Below, in pieces: positions 37,201-45,685 of a stretch of 64,000 nt of DNA (positions are counted from its first letter, which is position 1; each line of letters starts with the position of its first letter). Under the pieces are notes generated by a model. That model was given only the letters and a program-made list of their open reading frames with translations, had not been told where the DNA came from and ran no database searches. The stretch is taken from assembly GCF_020169515.1 (NCBI RefSeq), contig NZ_JAHMHW010000003.1, positions 1-64,000 of the forward strand. The letters run 5' to 3'. Source of the DNA: Paenibacillus vietnamensis. Its GTDB lineage: Bacteria; Bacillota; Bacilli; Paenibacillales; Paenibacillaceae. The translations under genes and the position numbers were made by a program.

Positions 37201-38378
37201 TCATAACCCAAATGATACTTCAGAGCATATGTTGTCCCTGCCAACAGGCGGTCATCGAGGAATTTAAATGGATTCACCGCATTAGCGGCCGTAGACATTG
37301 TTCCGTCTACCGGGTCAACCTTCGTACCCTGGGCGTAGATGGTCTGCGCCAATGTAGACAATCCGGCGATATTGGCATAAGAATGTCCTGCATCGCGGCC
37401 CATTTCCATTAACTGCACATGATAATCCGACGGATCCAATGGTTCTCCTGTCATTTCATTTGTCGTCATCCATCGCATTTCATGCTTGATCGAACCGTTT
37501 CTTCCTCCATCATCGCCTTGTGCATTCACTGTTGTTGCTTCTACAGCCTCCGCATACAGCTCCAGGTCATTCGTAAAGATCGCCCGCGCCATCGTTCCCA
37601 TAACCGTAAACTGATGCTGGTTCATGAAGAAAGAATGAGCGTTATAAGTAATCGAGCAAAGATCCATCATATTGATAAAATTCTGAGTATCGGTTGACGT
37701 CCATTTCAGACTTCCCGTCGGCGTATCGGAATATCGCATAATCTCGGCAGCCGCCGCGAGCAAATAAGTCATCGTCGCAAATCGGAAGCTCGTATGAGGA
37801 GCAACAGACTGGATACCGGAATAAGCTCTGATGATATACATCGCACTGGAACGGTACGTCTCATCGCCGGTAATATACCACATAACCGCTTGTTTAAAAG
37901 CGACTAAGGCATCCGTATTCGCACGCGTTCCCACATAATCGCTTGGGTTTGCCCAATATTTCCCGTTTTCATCGGTAAAGGCCCATGGCCCGCGGATATT
38001 AACGAAAAGATCATTTCCGGCTTCATATAAGATTCTTGGATTCGGTTTGGATTGCGGGTCGGCGGCAAACGCCTCGAACGCCGTATTCCACGGCTCGTCC
38101 CCTGCTCTTACATGATCGCGCATATTGTCCAGATCAGCCAGCGACATGGCAATGCCCGGGTGATGGATCGTCGCCGATACCGTGTTCCCGTTTGCATCTG
38201 TATAGGAAGCATTCACATCGGCATTGACTGCTTGCGGTTTGTAAGATGTAATCAGCGGAGAAACAGCCGCTTCCGCTGTTTCCTTCCCTCCAAAACCAGT
38301 AAAAGTCATAACTAATGTAAAACAAAGAATACTGGAAACAACCTTCTTTGTAAGCGCCATCACTTGCGATAAGCCCAT
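34224..38378 (-). CDS. Secreted alginate-lyase-like polysaccharide lyase with three LamG domains
   Basis: 1384 residues; the ATG at 38378 follows AAAGGAGG by eight bases. A signal peptide ends near residue 38 (ETAEAA). The catalytic region (about 70-470) is an alpha-toroid of the alginate-lyase superfamily type. The conserved motifs FMNQH (about 251), NGSIKHEMRW and HVQLMEMGRDAGHSY (about 319) are shared with the 2266-residue protein; in this superfamily Asn/His and the Arg/His/Tyr of the second motif act in beta-elimination of uronic acids. Then a fibronectin domain (about 488-575), an Ig-like Big_2 domain (about 585-660), LamG 1 (about 660-856), another fibronectin domain (about 880-965), LamG 2 (about 971-1166) and LamG 3 (about 1178-1384). 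The LamG units probably bind polysaccharide. The polymer attacked is not determined. Confidence 0.85.
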   Translation of the reverse strand: MGLSQVMALTKKVVSSILCFTLVMTFTGFGGKETAEAAVSPLITSYKPQAVNADVNASYTDANGNTVSATIHHPGIAMSLADLDNMRDHVRAGDEPWNTAFEAFAADPQSKPNPRILYEAGNDLFVNIRGPWAFTDENGKYWANPSDYVGTRANTDALVAFKQAVMWYITGDETYRSSAMYIIRAYSGIQSVAPHTSFRFATMTYLLAAAAEIMRYSDTPTGSLKWTSTDTQNFINMMDLCSITYNAHSFFMNQHQFTVMGTMARAIFTNDLELYAEAVEATTVNAQGDDGGRNGSIKHEMRWMTTNEMTGEPLDPSDYHVQLMEMGRDAGHSYANIAGLSTLAQTIYAQGTKVDPVDGTMSTAANAVNPFKFLDDRLLAGTTYALKYHLGYDVLWTPAVANQTYAGQIFDKIDPYLRGRIDPFLSVLYNYYKYIEGQDMTQEKFKYLAYAYETRMPEVAGKDYPLASLLYTPDAAKADGLSNRIILDNITGLTATGAGSDTINLRWTAVPDALGYNIFRSTEENGTYTQINSAPITTMSYSDTSLTPNTIYYYKVRVSGGSTFAVVSAATGGTGVPAFDVSSYELNVNHTHQSVLRVIHPDRSIQVLTSQASFASSDPAVAAVNSAGLVTGISTGTATITATYNGQAYHATVKVIVDPHLKAWYKFDETSGASAADASGFGKTGTVNGGAAWTTGQTGNAVALDGTNDHIALPAGVVEGADTITVAAWVNLDTASNWTRIFDFGSGTSTYMYLSPKNGANGKIRFAIKNNNSSEQIIEGQSALATGGWHHVAVTLNGSTGTLYVDGAGVGSNTSMTIKPSDLGATTQNWIGRSQYADPYLDGRVDDFRIYHRAISSSEVTSVMNGQTLETVTAAPTGVTAATADHRSINVSWPAVTGATGYHVYIADSLAENAVYTKVNSHVITGTSYTSLGLKPITAYHIKVTAVNAIGESDMSAIASATTDGMPVAGLISWYKFDETSGSTAADASGNGNNATVNGGAAWTAGQFGGAADLNGTNGYIALPEVSISGTDTITIAAWVNLDTASNWTRIFDFGSGTSTYMYLSPKNGANGKIRFAIKNNNSSEQIIEGQSALPTGGWHHVAITLTGSTGTLYVDGAQAGSNTSMTIKPSDLGATTQNWIGRSQYPDPYLDGRVDDFRIYDQALPADEISAMVAPDLIAWYKFDQSGGTAVADASGDFKHGTMNGGAAWTTGKAGNAVELNGTNSYIALPAGVVSGADTITIAAWVNLDSVNNWSRIFDFGSGTSTNMFLTPKNGANGKIRFAIKNNGSSEQIIDGQSTLPTGGWHHVAVTLNGSTGTLYVDGAQVGSNTSMNIKPSDLGASTQNWIGRSQYTSDPYLDGRVDDFRVYNHALSAGEIAALAGL
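34260..36400 (-). repeat. Three near-identical LamG-encoding repeats
   Basis: Units of about 580 bases lie at about 34260-34845, 34880-35465 and 35820-36400, the last two separated by a fibronectin domain. Stretches such as IFDFGSGTSTYMYLSPKNGA recur almost unchanged and the DNA is also very similar, indicating recent internal duplication or gene conversion. Confidence 0.8.
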
Positions 38379-38455
38379 TTCATTTGCCTCCTTTTTTTAC
38401 ATTCATAGACTGTTTTTCTGATAACCTCCCACTTAGCTCTTACAGCTTAATGATG

Positions 38456-38492
38456 AGAGGCCCCTAACCTCAAAATCGAGATTGGGGCCTCT
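38456..38492 (-). terminator. Terminator after the 2323-residue gene
   Basis: AGAGGCCCC (38456-38464) pairs with GGGGCCTCT (38484-38492), with an extra inner CTC/GAG pairing. It separates the large gene from the downstream lyase-like gene, whose own promoter I could not identify. Confidence 0.75.
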
Positions 38493-38535
38493 GGTCATGC
38501 TTTCGCCAGATGACACCCGAGAAATTTCGTTTGAG

Positions 38536-41500
38536 CTAGATCACGATCTGAGCCCAGCGGATCAGAATATCCGCTTGCTCTTGCGTGAAATATTTCCCGG
38601 TTTGGTCCGTTACCTGTTTGATATAGTCGGCCATCATGCTCTTCGCCGCGTCGGTTTTGCCGCTGGCGGCTGCAGCTTTGGCCTGATCGAGCTTTTGATT
38701 GTACGACTTAGCAACAGTTCCCCAACCCTTATAGCCGGTCATTTGCATAAAGGTGTTCGTCACGGACTTCAAGCTGTCAAACGTAACCTTCACCGTAAAC
38801 GTATGGGAAGCTGTCGTTTGATTACCCGCCATGTCCTCCGCCGTGACCGTTGCCGTATTCTCATCCGCCGGCAGCGTATATGCCTTCGCTTGCACCAGCG
38901 GTTCCGCACACGGCGCACCGTATACGCTCGAGACAACATCGGTTGCGCTGCATGTAATGGTCACCATTTGGTCGATCGTGTACGACGCCTCGCCCGTTAT
39001 CTGAACGACAGGAACGCTGCGGTCGATCTTGATCTCCAGCGTTTGCGCCTCTTCCGGTTCGACGGAACGGCGGTACATAACCTTATTCGTTCCCTCTCGG
39101 TCCAGGGTGACAGACTCGTTATACTCTGCCCAAGTGACCCCGCCGTCCAGGCTGTATTCTGCGATTGCCGCAGGAGACAGCGTGATCGTGACAGGGGAAT
39201 TATACCAGCCGTTCTTGCCGTTTGGAGCTGCCGGATCTACGGATGCCGTTACATCCTTCCACTGCAGCCCTTTGAGAGCCTCAAACAGACTCGCGATTGC
39301 CGCATCGATCTCGGCCTGGGTTGCAGCTGCATTATTGTAGACCGATTGTGCATTCGATACTTCCGCTTGAAGCACTTGTACGCTCTCCTCTGTGTAGAGC
39401 TCGGCATTGACCTTCGCTGCTTCATCAAGCAGGATCGGAATTAACGTTTTGTCAATCCAGTTCGCTGTGTTATTCATGGCGGCTTTGACCTCGTCCGCGC
39501 TCAGGACGTAATTGTAGACGCGGAACTCGTCGATCATGCCGTTGAACAACGGATCGTTAAACTGGCTCTTGCCGATGTAATTTGCGCCCGGCTTGAAATC
39601 GCTCGGCTTGATCGTGAAATTGGTATTCGTTGCCTTTAATTCGCCGTTCACATAAAGCTTCGCCGTTTTGCTCCCAAGCGTAACCGCCACATGCACCCAT
39701 TGGTTGCTTGCAAGCTTCGAGGTTTGAACGATCTGTTCGCCGCCGCCATTCTTGGCCGCGAATCGCAGCGTATTGTTGCCGGAGCTTGGCGAAAGGAACA
39801 TATACTGATTCGTGTTGTTACCGAAGTCGAATATTCGTTGCCAGTTGCCGCCGCCTCTCCAATTAACCCAAGTTGCCAAGGTGATTTCACTGTAACCGGA
39901 TAGGGCGTGTTCCGCCGGCAATGTCATGTAGCTGTCCGTACCATTCAAGTTGACAGCCTGACCAGTCTTGCCCTCGGAGTAACCAACGTTTCCATGAGCC
40001 GTTCCGTCATGTTTGCCGAATGTATTCTCCCCGTTGCCCTCGAATGAATATAGCGACAACGGCACTTGATTTAGCGAAGCTTCCGCCTGTGCAAGCTCGG
40101 CAGCAAGCTGCTCCTTGTCTGCTTCCGGCTTCGCCAATTCCGCTTCGATCCGCGTCACTTCCTTCATGTACAGGTAGTGGCTGCCCTGCGTATACCCTTT
40201 AGGCGGAATCACATTCAGCTTAACATTGAAATCTACGGTTTGGCTGGCCTCGAAGCTACCATTGCTGACCGTAAAGATCACCGGGTGGCTGCCGTAATCG
40301 GCCTGTCCCGGCGTCCAGGAGAGCACGCCGGTCGCTGCGTCGAAGGATGCGCCCGCAGGCAGATTCTCCGCATTGTACGTCAGTTTCGCGCCCGAAGGTT
40401 CGGATGCCTGCACCTGATAGGCGAGCGGCATCTTCGCAGTCACTTCAACAACCGGTTCAGCAGTGATTACCGGTAATCCTTTCACCGCAATCTTAACGGT
40501 TCTGGTAGTAGACAGTTCTCCGGATTTGACGGTAAAGGTCACTGGATGAACGCCGCCCTGTTCTTTGGCCGGCGTCCACGCGAATGTGCGCGTTTCCGCG
40601 TTGAAGGAAGCTCCTTCAGGCAGATCGGCCGCTCCATATTCGACACCTTCGATGCCGTTCATTTCTTTAACAGTAAATGTCAGTTGCTGCTCTGCAATGA
40701 CGAGTTTGTCGCCGATCGGAGCAAGCACCGGCAGCCCTTCGATAAACTCCAGCCCTTCGAGCGCTTCCAGCAGGCTCGCCGCGGCCGCATCGATCTCCTC
40801 CTGGGCCGTATCGGCATTACCTGCCACCGACTCGGCATTCGTACGCGCCGCTTGGAAAGCATCGAAGCTTTCGGTTGTGTAATATTCGGCTACAATTTCA
40901 GCCGCATTAGCCAGCAAATGCTCCAGCAGCGTCTTGTCAATGCCGATCTCTAGAAACTCGATTTCTTCAAAGTTTACGAAGCCATTATGATCGTCATAGA
41001 TGCGGATATAACGATATGGCGTCTTGTCCGGATTAAGGCCGGAATACCACTCATAAATCGACGCATTCGGAATCTTGTACAGATCGGTCCAATTCACTCC
41101 GTCATTCGAGCCCTTAAAGACGGTGCCGTTGACACGGCCCACATGCGTTCTTCTTGGCAGGTAGCGGAACGTATCCACCACTTTTTCGTTTCCTGCGCCA
41201 AAGTCCACGTCAACCCAGCTCTCTTTAGACCTGGTGTGGGCAATTGTATCGGGATTTCCATCAAATAAATACCATGCGTTCTGTTCTTCGGAGATGTTAT
41301 CATTCTGCCAAAACTTCTCAGAGGCCCTGGCCATCGATGGTTGCATCTGAATCTTTGTCAGCAAAGTCCGAACCGAAACGAGCAGCTTCTTCGCATCGTA
41401 GATGTCGTCAATCAGCTGCGCCTCGTCAAATTCAGGCTTCATCATCTCCGCTTTAATACGATCCAATTCCTTATGGTACAGGTAGAAGCTCGCCTTTGTA

Positions 41501-44500
41501 TAGTCGTAGGCCGGCATGCTCTCCGCATCCTCCAGCACCGTCGAAATCGGTTCCGCATCAACGGAAACAGTGGCCGAGAACGGCTGCGGGGAGCCGTCGT
41601 CATGAACGGCCAGCACCTTGTAATGCGCACTGCCATACCGTAAGACGTCCTGGAATGGCTTCGCTCTTGTACCTGTGAGAACCTCCTCCCAGGGGGAGCC
41701 GTCTTCCAGCTCGGTCGTGCCTGCCTTGAATACCGGATCGGTTAAGCTCGCCGCTTCATCATAGGTGCGGTATACGTTGAACCAGGAGGCTTGCTTCGGT
41801 TTCGTCCAATGCAAAGTGATTTGATCTTTATCTTTTTCGACAAACGGAATCACACTCTCTCTCGGCATAGCCGATACGGTTACTTCGCTGAATGCTGCCT
41901 CTAGAGTCGATACGAGTCCCGTATAATAAGCATATGGGAATAAACTTTCCGTCTTCGCGACATATTCCCAATCGACTCCATCTTTCGATACAAAAGCATG
42001 GGCGATCTGTGAGTTATGATGCCACAACAGCTTGATATAAGGATAATCATTGACATGATAACCTTTAAGTCCATGATTGAACGGACTTACAGGTTTACCG
42101 CCATTCCATACCACAAAGGATACTCGATTACGATCTTGCAATACCAGGTTCCCTTGGTCATCCGCGCCAAAATACAGATAACGGGAATTTTCAGAAAGCT
42201 CTTCCCTTAACATAATACCGCTGAGAGCGCCGCTATTCTGATCGATCCTGGCACTGATCGAGCTGTTTCCAACGGCTGTCTGATGGACAAAGTGGAAGGA
42301 GTCATTAATATTCCTTTTATAGATATTAAAATCGTCCCCTACTCCGAGACCTTTTCCATCCACATTCTGAATGGTAATCCCATCGCCGCTAACCGTTGCG
42401 CTGCCTTGGGTGGTGCCTATTAAATCCTGCTGCCATGGAGAAGCCAGATTTTTGGATGAGCCATCGCTCAGGTCAGCTTTTGCGCGCCATGACTCCCAAC
42501 CTGATCCATGTTCATTCACGGCTGCCACTTTATAGTAATATTCTTTCCCGCCCACCACATCGGTATCTTTATAGTGATTGCCCGTTAACCCTTCTGCAAT
42601 CACGGCATACGGACCCTGTTCGGTTTCAGAACGTTTGATGGTATACGTTTTTCCTCCGGCAGTCGTTTTCCATATAACATCTACACTACCATTTCCTTCA
42701 ACCGCTTTGGCAAAATCAACATGATTTGGTTTTGGAGCCGGATCAAATTTGTTTGATAATTTGAGAATCATTCCTCTTTCAGGTCCAATGGTTACTTTGC
42801 CATTGAGTACCGGAATAGTTGTTTTAGATACAAAATCGAAGATCTCATTTCCTGTATAATCGGAAGGCAGCTCCACCTCAAAGGAACGTTCATTTCCGTA
42901 TTCAGCACGAGTGGTATTCGTGAGGATGAAATACTCCCCATATCTTGCAGCCATTAAATCCGTCAAAGTTGAATAGGGATGATCGACTTCAAAATTGTCC
43001 CGGACTACTGTACCAACCCCTGGCTGATACGCAATGGGCAATATTTCACCTGCCAGGGCTTGAGGCGCGAATCCTTTGACTGGCGGTTCTCCTCGCTGGA
43101 AATAGACATCCATATCATGCGATCTGATGTAGTAATCTTCATATTGCAATTGATTATTGTGAGCGATCTGCACTAGTCGCACATACTCAGGTGTGACAAT
43201 ATGAAGATTTCCAGTTCCCGGAAATGCCGCGTTATTCTTCGATAGCGACCCGAACATTCTAAAGTCCCCATCTCGCATGGAGATGAAATTATTATCTACA
43301 TCGATCCATGCAAACTGTTCATAGTCCTCCGGATTCACACCTAATGCGGCAATCTCTTGTTCTGTATAATAATCAAAATCGGTCTGAGGAAGGACAACCC
43401 CGGCCTTAACATCATTAAATTTTGCATAGTCCTTCCGGGTGTTGAAAATATAGTCATAGGTTTCACGCAGATTGAAATCCCTCGAATTCAAATCGCCCAG
43501 TAAGCGATTATCCATCTTCATCTGCTGTACGGCCCCTACCGTATATCTGGCATAGTCCCAATACTTCTCCCATTCCGGACCGCTATAGCGTTCTTCATGA
43601 TCCGCCATATATTTTTCCAAATAAGCATAGGACGTGCCATATCCGAGCATTCTGGCGCCATAAGCAGGAGTTCTGGAAGGCATTCCCCCATTTCGAGCAT
43701 CTATAGGAGCATTCATCGCGATAAGTCTTTTGCCCTCATCATCCAGGTCTTGAATTCGAGTCCATAATCGACCATAAAAGCTGTTAAGAGCTTGTTTCAG
43801 AAGTTCATCATTGACTTCTTCATCCCCAGGCTGATCCAAGGTTCGATAGAAGTATTCCAAAATATAATTGGCTACTTCCCCATAAATACCTACATAGTGA
43901 TTTTCTCTTCCCAATCCGCCTTGGGTGAAATTTGTATGCTGATCTCCATAAGGCTTGCGTCGTACAACATGACCATCTTCATCCAATTTGCTTTTTGCAA
44001 GCCCTTTGCCGACAATATGTACATAATCATCGGTAAAGACAGCTGAACCATCATGAGCAAACAAAGAATGATAGAGATCTAGTTCTTCCCCATTAGGACC
44101 TACCAGTACTTCTTCTCCCAACCAGGGTCTTATTCCAAATATTTCATATAAAATTTGATGACTGCGCTCTTTCCCTTCATAGAATTCCGACCCTACCATC
44201 CTGAGCCCTTCATGAGCTTTCCATGCGCCTTCGTACGTATAGAACACCTGATTCGTAATATACGATTGTCTGGAACGGGCGAAATCAAAATTCGCTTTCA
44301 ACACCCGTTCCCAAGCCATTCTTCGGGTTAATGGTTCACCGTTCCACCCTGCGCTGGCAAGAGAAAATTCTCCTTCAACCGTTCCTGTAGCAAAGGGTTG
44401 ATCCAGAAAGGCATTGTAAGCTTCTTCCCCTAACACTTCTTCGTCAAAGATCAGGTTTTCCGCAAGATACAACGCCTCGCCTAATTCGCCATAAAAGCCG

Positions 44501-45507
44501 CCCCAATCCCCCTGGTGTCCTCCGCGAAGCACCAGTCTTGTATTTCCATAATAGTTTTTCGTATGAACGTCAATGGCTTGAAACATACGCATTAACGCTT
44601 CACGTTTCGCTTCCGGGGTTTTCATGGGAGATATGTCATCTTTCAAGACCATGGCATAATACCGAAGAGCATTTGTGTATTTCGCGATATTTAACGTGTT
44701 GTTCGGATTATTGCCAAGATGGTTATAATGATTCATAAAGGTGGTAATGGGTTCTTGGTTTAACTGTGCAATCTTTGCTTCAATTTCCTCAAAGGAATCA
44801 CCGGATTTCAGTACGGTCTCCGGTCCCTGACCTTCTTTAAATTTATACCCTTGCACTTCATCTTCTACATCAATATAAGCCTGGGTATGGGTGTAACCGG
44901 TATAGTACCCCCTTGACGGTTGTTCTACCTTCCCCCATGGAATCGTTGTATTGATTGTGATTTCAACGATTTCCTTCCCTCTCGTTGACTCCAGAGGTAG
45001 CACAATGGTGCTGTATATAAATTGATTCGGTGCTCGTTCGCCGCCTAACAGAGGTGAATAATCTCCCCCTTTGAAATACCCGATCTGTTCGCCATTGATC
45101 ACAATTTGTGCTCGAGAAGGCATCGTCTCATTTCCTGCAAACTTCGCCGTAAAGTAATTTTGCAAATACGGGTCCACTTTCATGGAAAAGGTTAAAAAAC
45201 CTCCAGTTTCTGAAGCAGGCATACGCGGCTCAGATACTCTGGCATCTTCCCCTAAAAAGCCGGTGATCACGCTCGTAAATTCGCCTCTGAAATTGTGAGC
45301 GCTTTCGGAATCAGCATTACCGAAATCGATTTTGTCCAAAATACCTTTAGCAGGTTCAGACTGTGCGGGTTCAGGTTGCGTATCTTCATTAGCAGCGTAT
45401 ACACGATTGTTCGTCACGGGAACGAGCAATTGCAATAGCATGACTGCCGCCAGACAGACGGCCAGGGCACGCGCCGCCCAGGCTGCTTTCTTGTTCTGCA
45501 AAACCAT
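38536..45507 (-). CDS. Very large secreted multidomain protein, catalytic domain unassigned
   Basis: 2323 residues from the ATG at 45507, eight bases after AAGGAGAGG; an in-frame ATG at 45558 has no site. The signal peptide ends near residue 38 (NRVYAA). Residues about 50-215 are a beta-sandwich, and about 230-930 look like an alpha-toroid followed by beta-sheets as in many polysaccharide lyases (LVLRGGHQGDWGGFYGELGE, KPYGDQHTNFTQGGLGRENH, RNGGMPSRTPAYGARMLGYG). I cannot name the family. Then come fibronectin (about 925-1010), a lectin-like sandwich (about 1015-1215), fibronectin (about 1220-1320), a discoidin-like domain (about 1390-1522), two FIVAR domains (about 1525-1588 and 2025-2085), two putative Ig domains (about 1593-1763), LamG (about 1815-2012), an OmpL47-like Ig domain and a FIMAH-like tail. 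It is probably a surface enzyme for a complex polymer, in the importer 3 operon. Confidence 0.8.
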   Translation of the reverse strand: MVLQNKKAAWAARALAVCLAAVMLLQLLVPVTNNRVYAANEDTQPEPAQSEPAKGILDKIDFGNADSESAHNFRGEFTSVITGFLGEDARVSEPRMPASETGGFLTFSMKVDPYLQNYFTAKFAGNETMPSRAQIVINGEQIGYFKGGDYSPLLGGERAPNQFIYSTIVLPLESTRGKEIVEITINTTIPWGKVEQPSRGYYTGYTHTQAYIDVEDEVQGYKFKEGQGPETVLKSGDSFEEIEAKIAQLNQEPITTFMNHYNHLGNNPNNTLNIAKYTNALRYYAMVLKDDISPMKTPEAKREALMRMFQAIDVHTKNYYGNTRLVLRGGHQGDWGGFYGELGEALYLAENLIFDEEVLGEEAYNAFLDQPFATGTVEGEFSLASAGWNGEPLTRRMAWERVLKANFDFARSRQSYITNQVFYTYEGAWKAHEGLRMVGSEFYEGKERSHQILYEIFGIRPWLGEEVLVGPNGEELDLYHSLFAHDGSAVFTDDYVHIVGKGLAKSKLDEDGHVVRRKPYGDQHTNFTQGGLGRENHYVGIYGEVANYILEYFYRTLDQPGDEEVNDELLKQALNSFYGRLWTRIQDLDDEGKRLIAMNAPIDARNGGMPSRTPAYGARMLGYGTSYAYLEKYMADHEERYSGPEWEKYWDYARYTVGAVQQMKMDNRLLGDLNSRDFNLRETYDYIFNTRKDYAKFNDVKAGVVLPQTDFDYYTEQEIAALGVNPEDYEQFAWIDVDNNFISMRDGDFRMFGSLSKNNAAFPGTGNLHIVTPEYVRLVQIAHNNQLQYEDYYIRSHDMDVYFQRGEPPVKGFAPQALAGEILPIAYQPGVGTVVRDNFEVDHPYSTLTDLMAARYGEYFILTNTTRAEYGNERSFEVELPSDYTGNEIFDFVSKTTIPVLNGKVTIGPERGMILKLSNKFDPAPKPNHVDFAKAVEGNGSVDVIWKTTAGGKTYTIKRSETEQGPYAVIAEGLTGNHYKDTDVVGGKEYYYKVAAVNEHGSGWESWRAKADLSDGSSKNLASPWQQDLIGTTQGSATVSGDGITIQNVDGKGLGVGDDFNIYKRNINDSFHFVHQTAVGNSSISARIDQNSGALSGIMLREELSENSRYLYFGADDQGNLVLQDRNRVSFVVWNGGKPVSPFNHGLKGYHVNDYPYIKLLWHHNSQIAHAFVSKDGVDWEYVAKTESLFPYAYYTGLVSTLEAAFSEVTVSAMPRESVIPFVEKDKDQITLHWTKPKQASWFNVYRTYDEAASLTDPVFKAGTTELEDGSPWEEVLTGTRAKPFQDVLRYGSAHYKVLAVHDDGSPQPFSATVSVDAEPISTVLEDAESMPAYDYTKASFYLYHKELDRIKAEMMKPEFDEAQLIDDIYDAKKLLVSVRTLLTKIQMQPSMARASEKFWQNDNISEEQNAWYLFDGNPDTIAHTRSKESWVDVDFGAGNEKVVDTFRYLPRRTHVGRVNGTVFKGSNDGVNWTDLYKIPNASIYEWYSGLNPDKTPYRYIRIYDDHNGFVNFEEIEFLEIGIDKTLLEHLLANAAEIVAEYYTTESFDAFQAARTNAESVAGNADTAQEEIDAAAASLLEALEGLEFIEGLPVLAPIGDKLVIAEQQLTFTVKEMNGIEGVEYGAADLPEGASFNAETRTFAWTPAKEQGGVHPVTFTVKSGELSTTRTVKIAVKGLPVITAEPVVEVTAKMPLAYQVQASEPSGAKLTYNAENLPAGASFDAATGVLSWTPGQADYGSHPVIFTVSNGSFEASQTVDFNVKLNVIPPKGYTQGSHYLYMKEVTRIEAELAKPEADKEQLAAELAQAEASLNQVPLSLYSFEGNGENTFGKHDGTAHGNVGYSEGKTGQAVNLNGTDSYMTLPAEHALSGYSEITLATWVNWRGGGNWQRIFDFGNNTNQYMFLSPSSGNNTLRFAAKNGGGEQIVQTSKLASNQWVHVAVTLGSKTAKLYVNGELKATNTNFTIKPSDFKPGANYIGKSQFNDPLFNGMIDEFRVYNYVLSADEVKAAMNNTANWIDKTLIPILLDEAAKVNAELYTEESVQVLQAEVSNAQSVYNNAAATQAEIDAAIASLFEALKGLQWKDVTASVDPAAPNGKNGWYNSPVTITLSPAAIAEYSLDGGVTWAEYNESVTLDREGTNKVMYRRSVEPEEAQTLEIKIDRSVPVVQITGEASYTIDQMVTITCSATDVVSSVYGAPCAEPLVQAKAYTLPADENTATVTAEDMAGNQTTASHTFTVKVTFDSLKSVTNTFMQMTGYKGWGTVAKSYNQKLDQAKAAAASGKTDAAKSMMADYIKQVTDQTGKYFTQEQADILIRWAQIVI

Positions 45508-45609
45508 AGGTAATGTCCTCTCCTTAAATAAATTTTTTACTGTTGCTTCTTGTCCCAATCTTGCTTCGTATAAGCTCGAATTGTCTCACCCCCTTTCGGA
45601 TAAAAGTAC

Positions 45610-45660
45610 ATTAGGAACACCTAAAGATTTGATTTAGCTAAATCTCTAGATGTTCCTAAT
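45610..45660 (-). terminator. Intercistronic hairpin after binding-protein gene
   Basis: ATTAGGAACA (45610-45619) pairs with TGTTCCTAAT (45651-45660), and inner CTA/TAG and AGATTT/AAATCT pairings extend the stem. There is no following T-run, so it probably stabilises the upstream binding-protein mRNA or attenuates transcription rather than ending it. A closely related hairpin follows the paralogous gene at 56383-56421. Confidence 0.6.
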
Positions 45661-45685
45661 TTATCGTGATGTAAATTCCGATATT

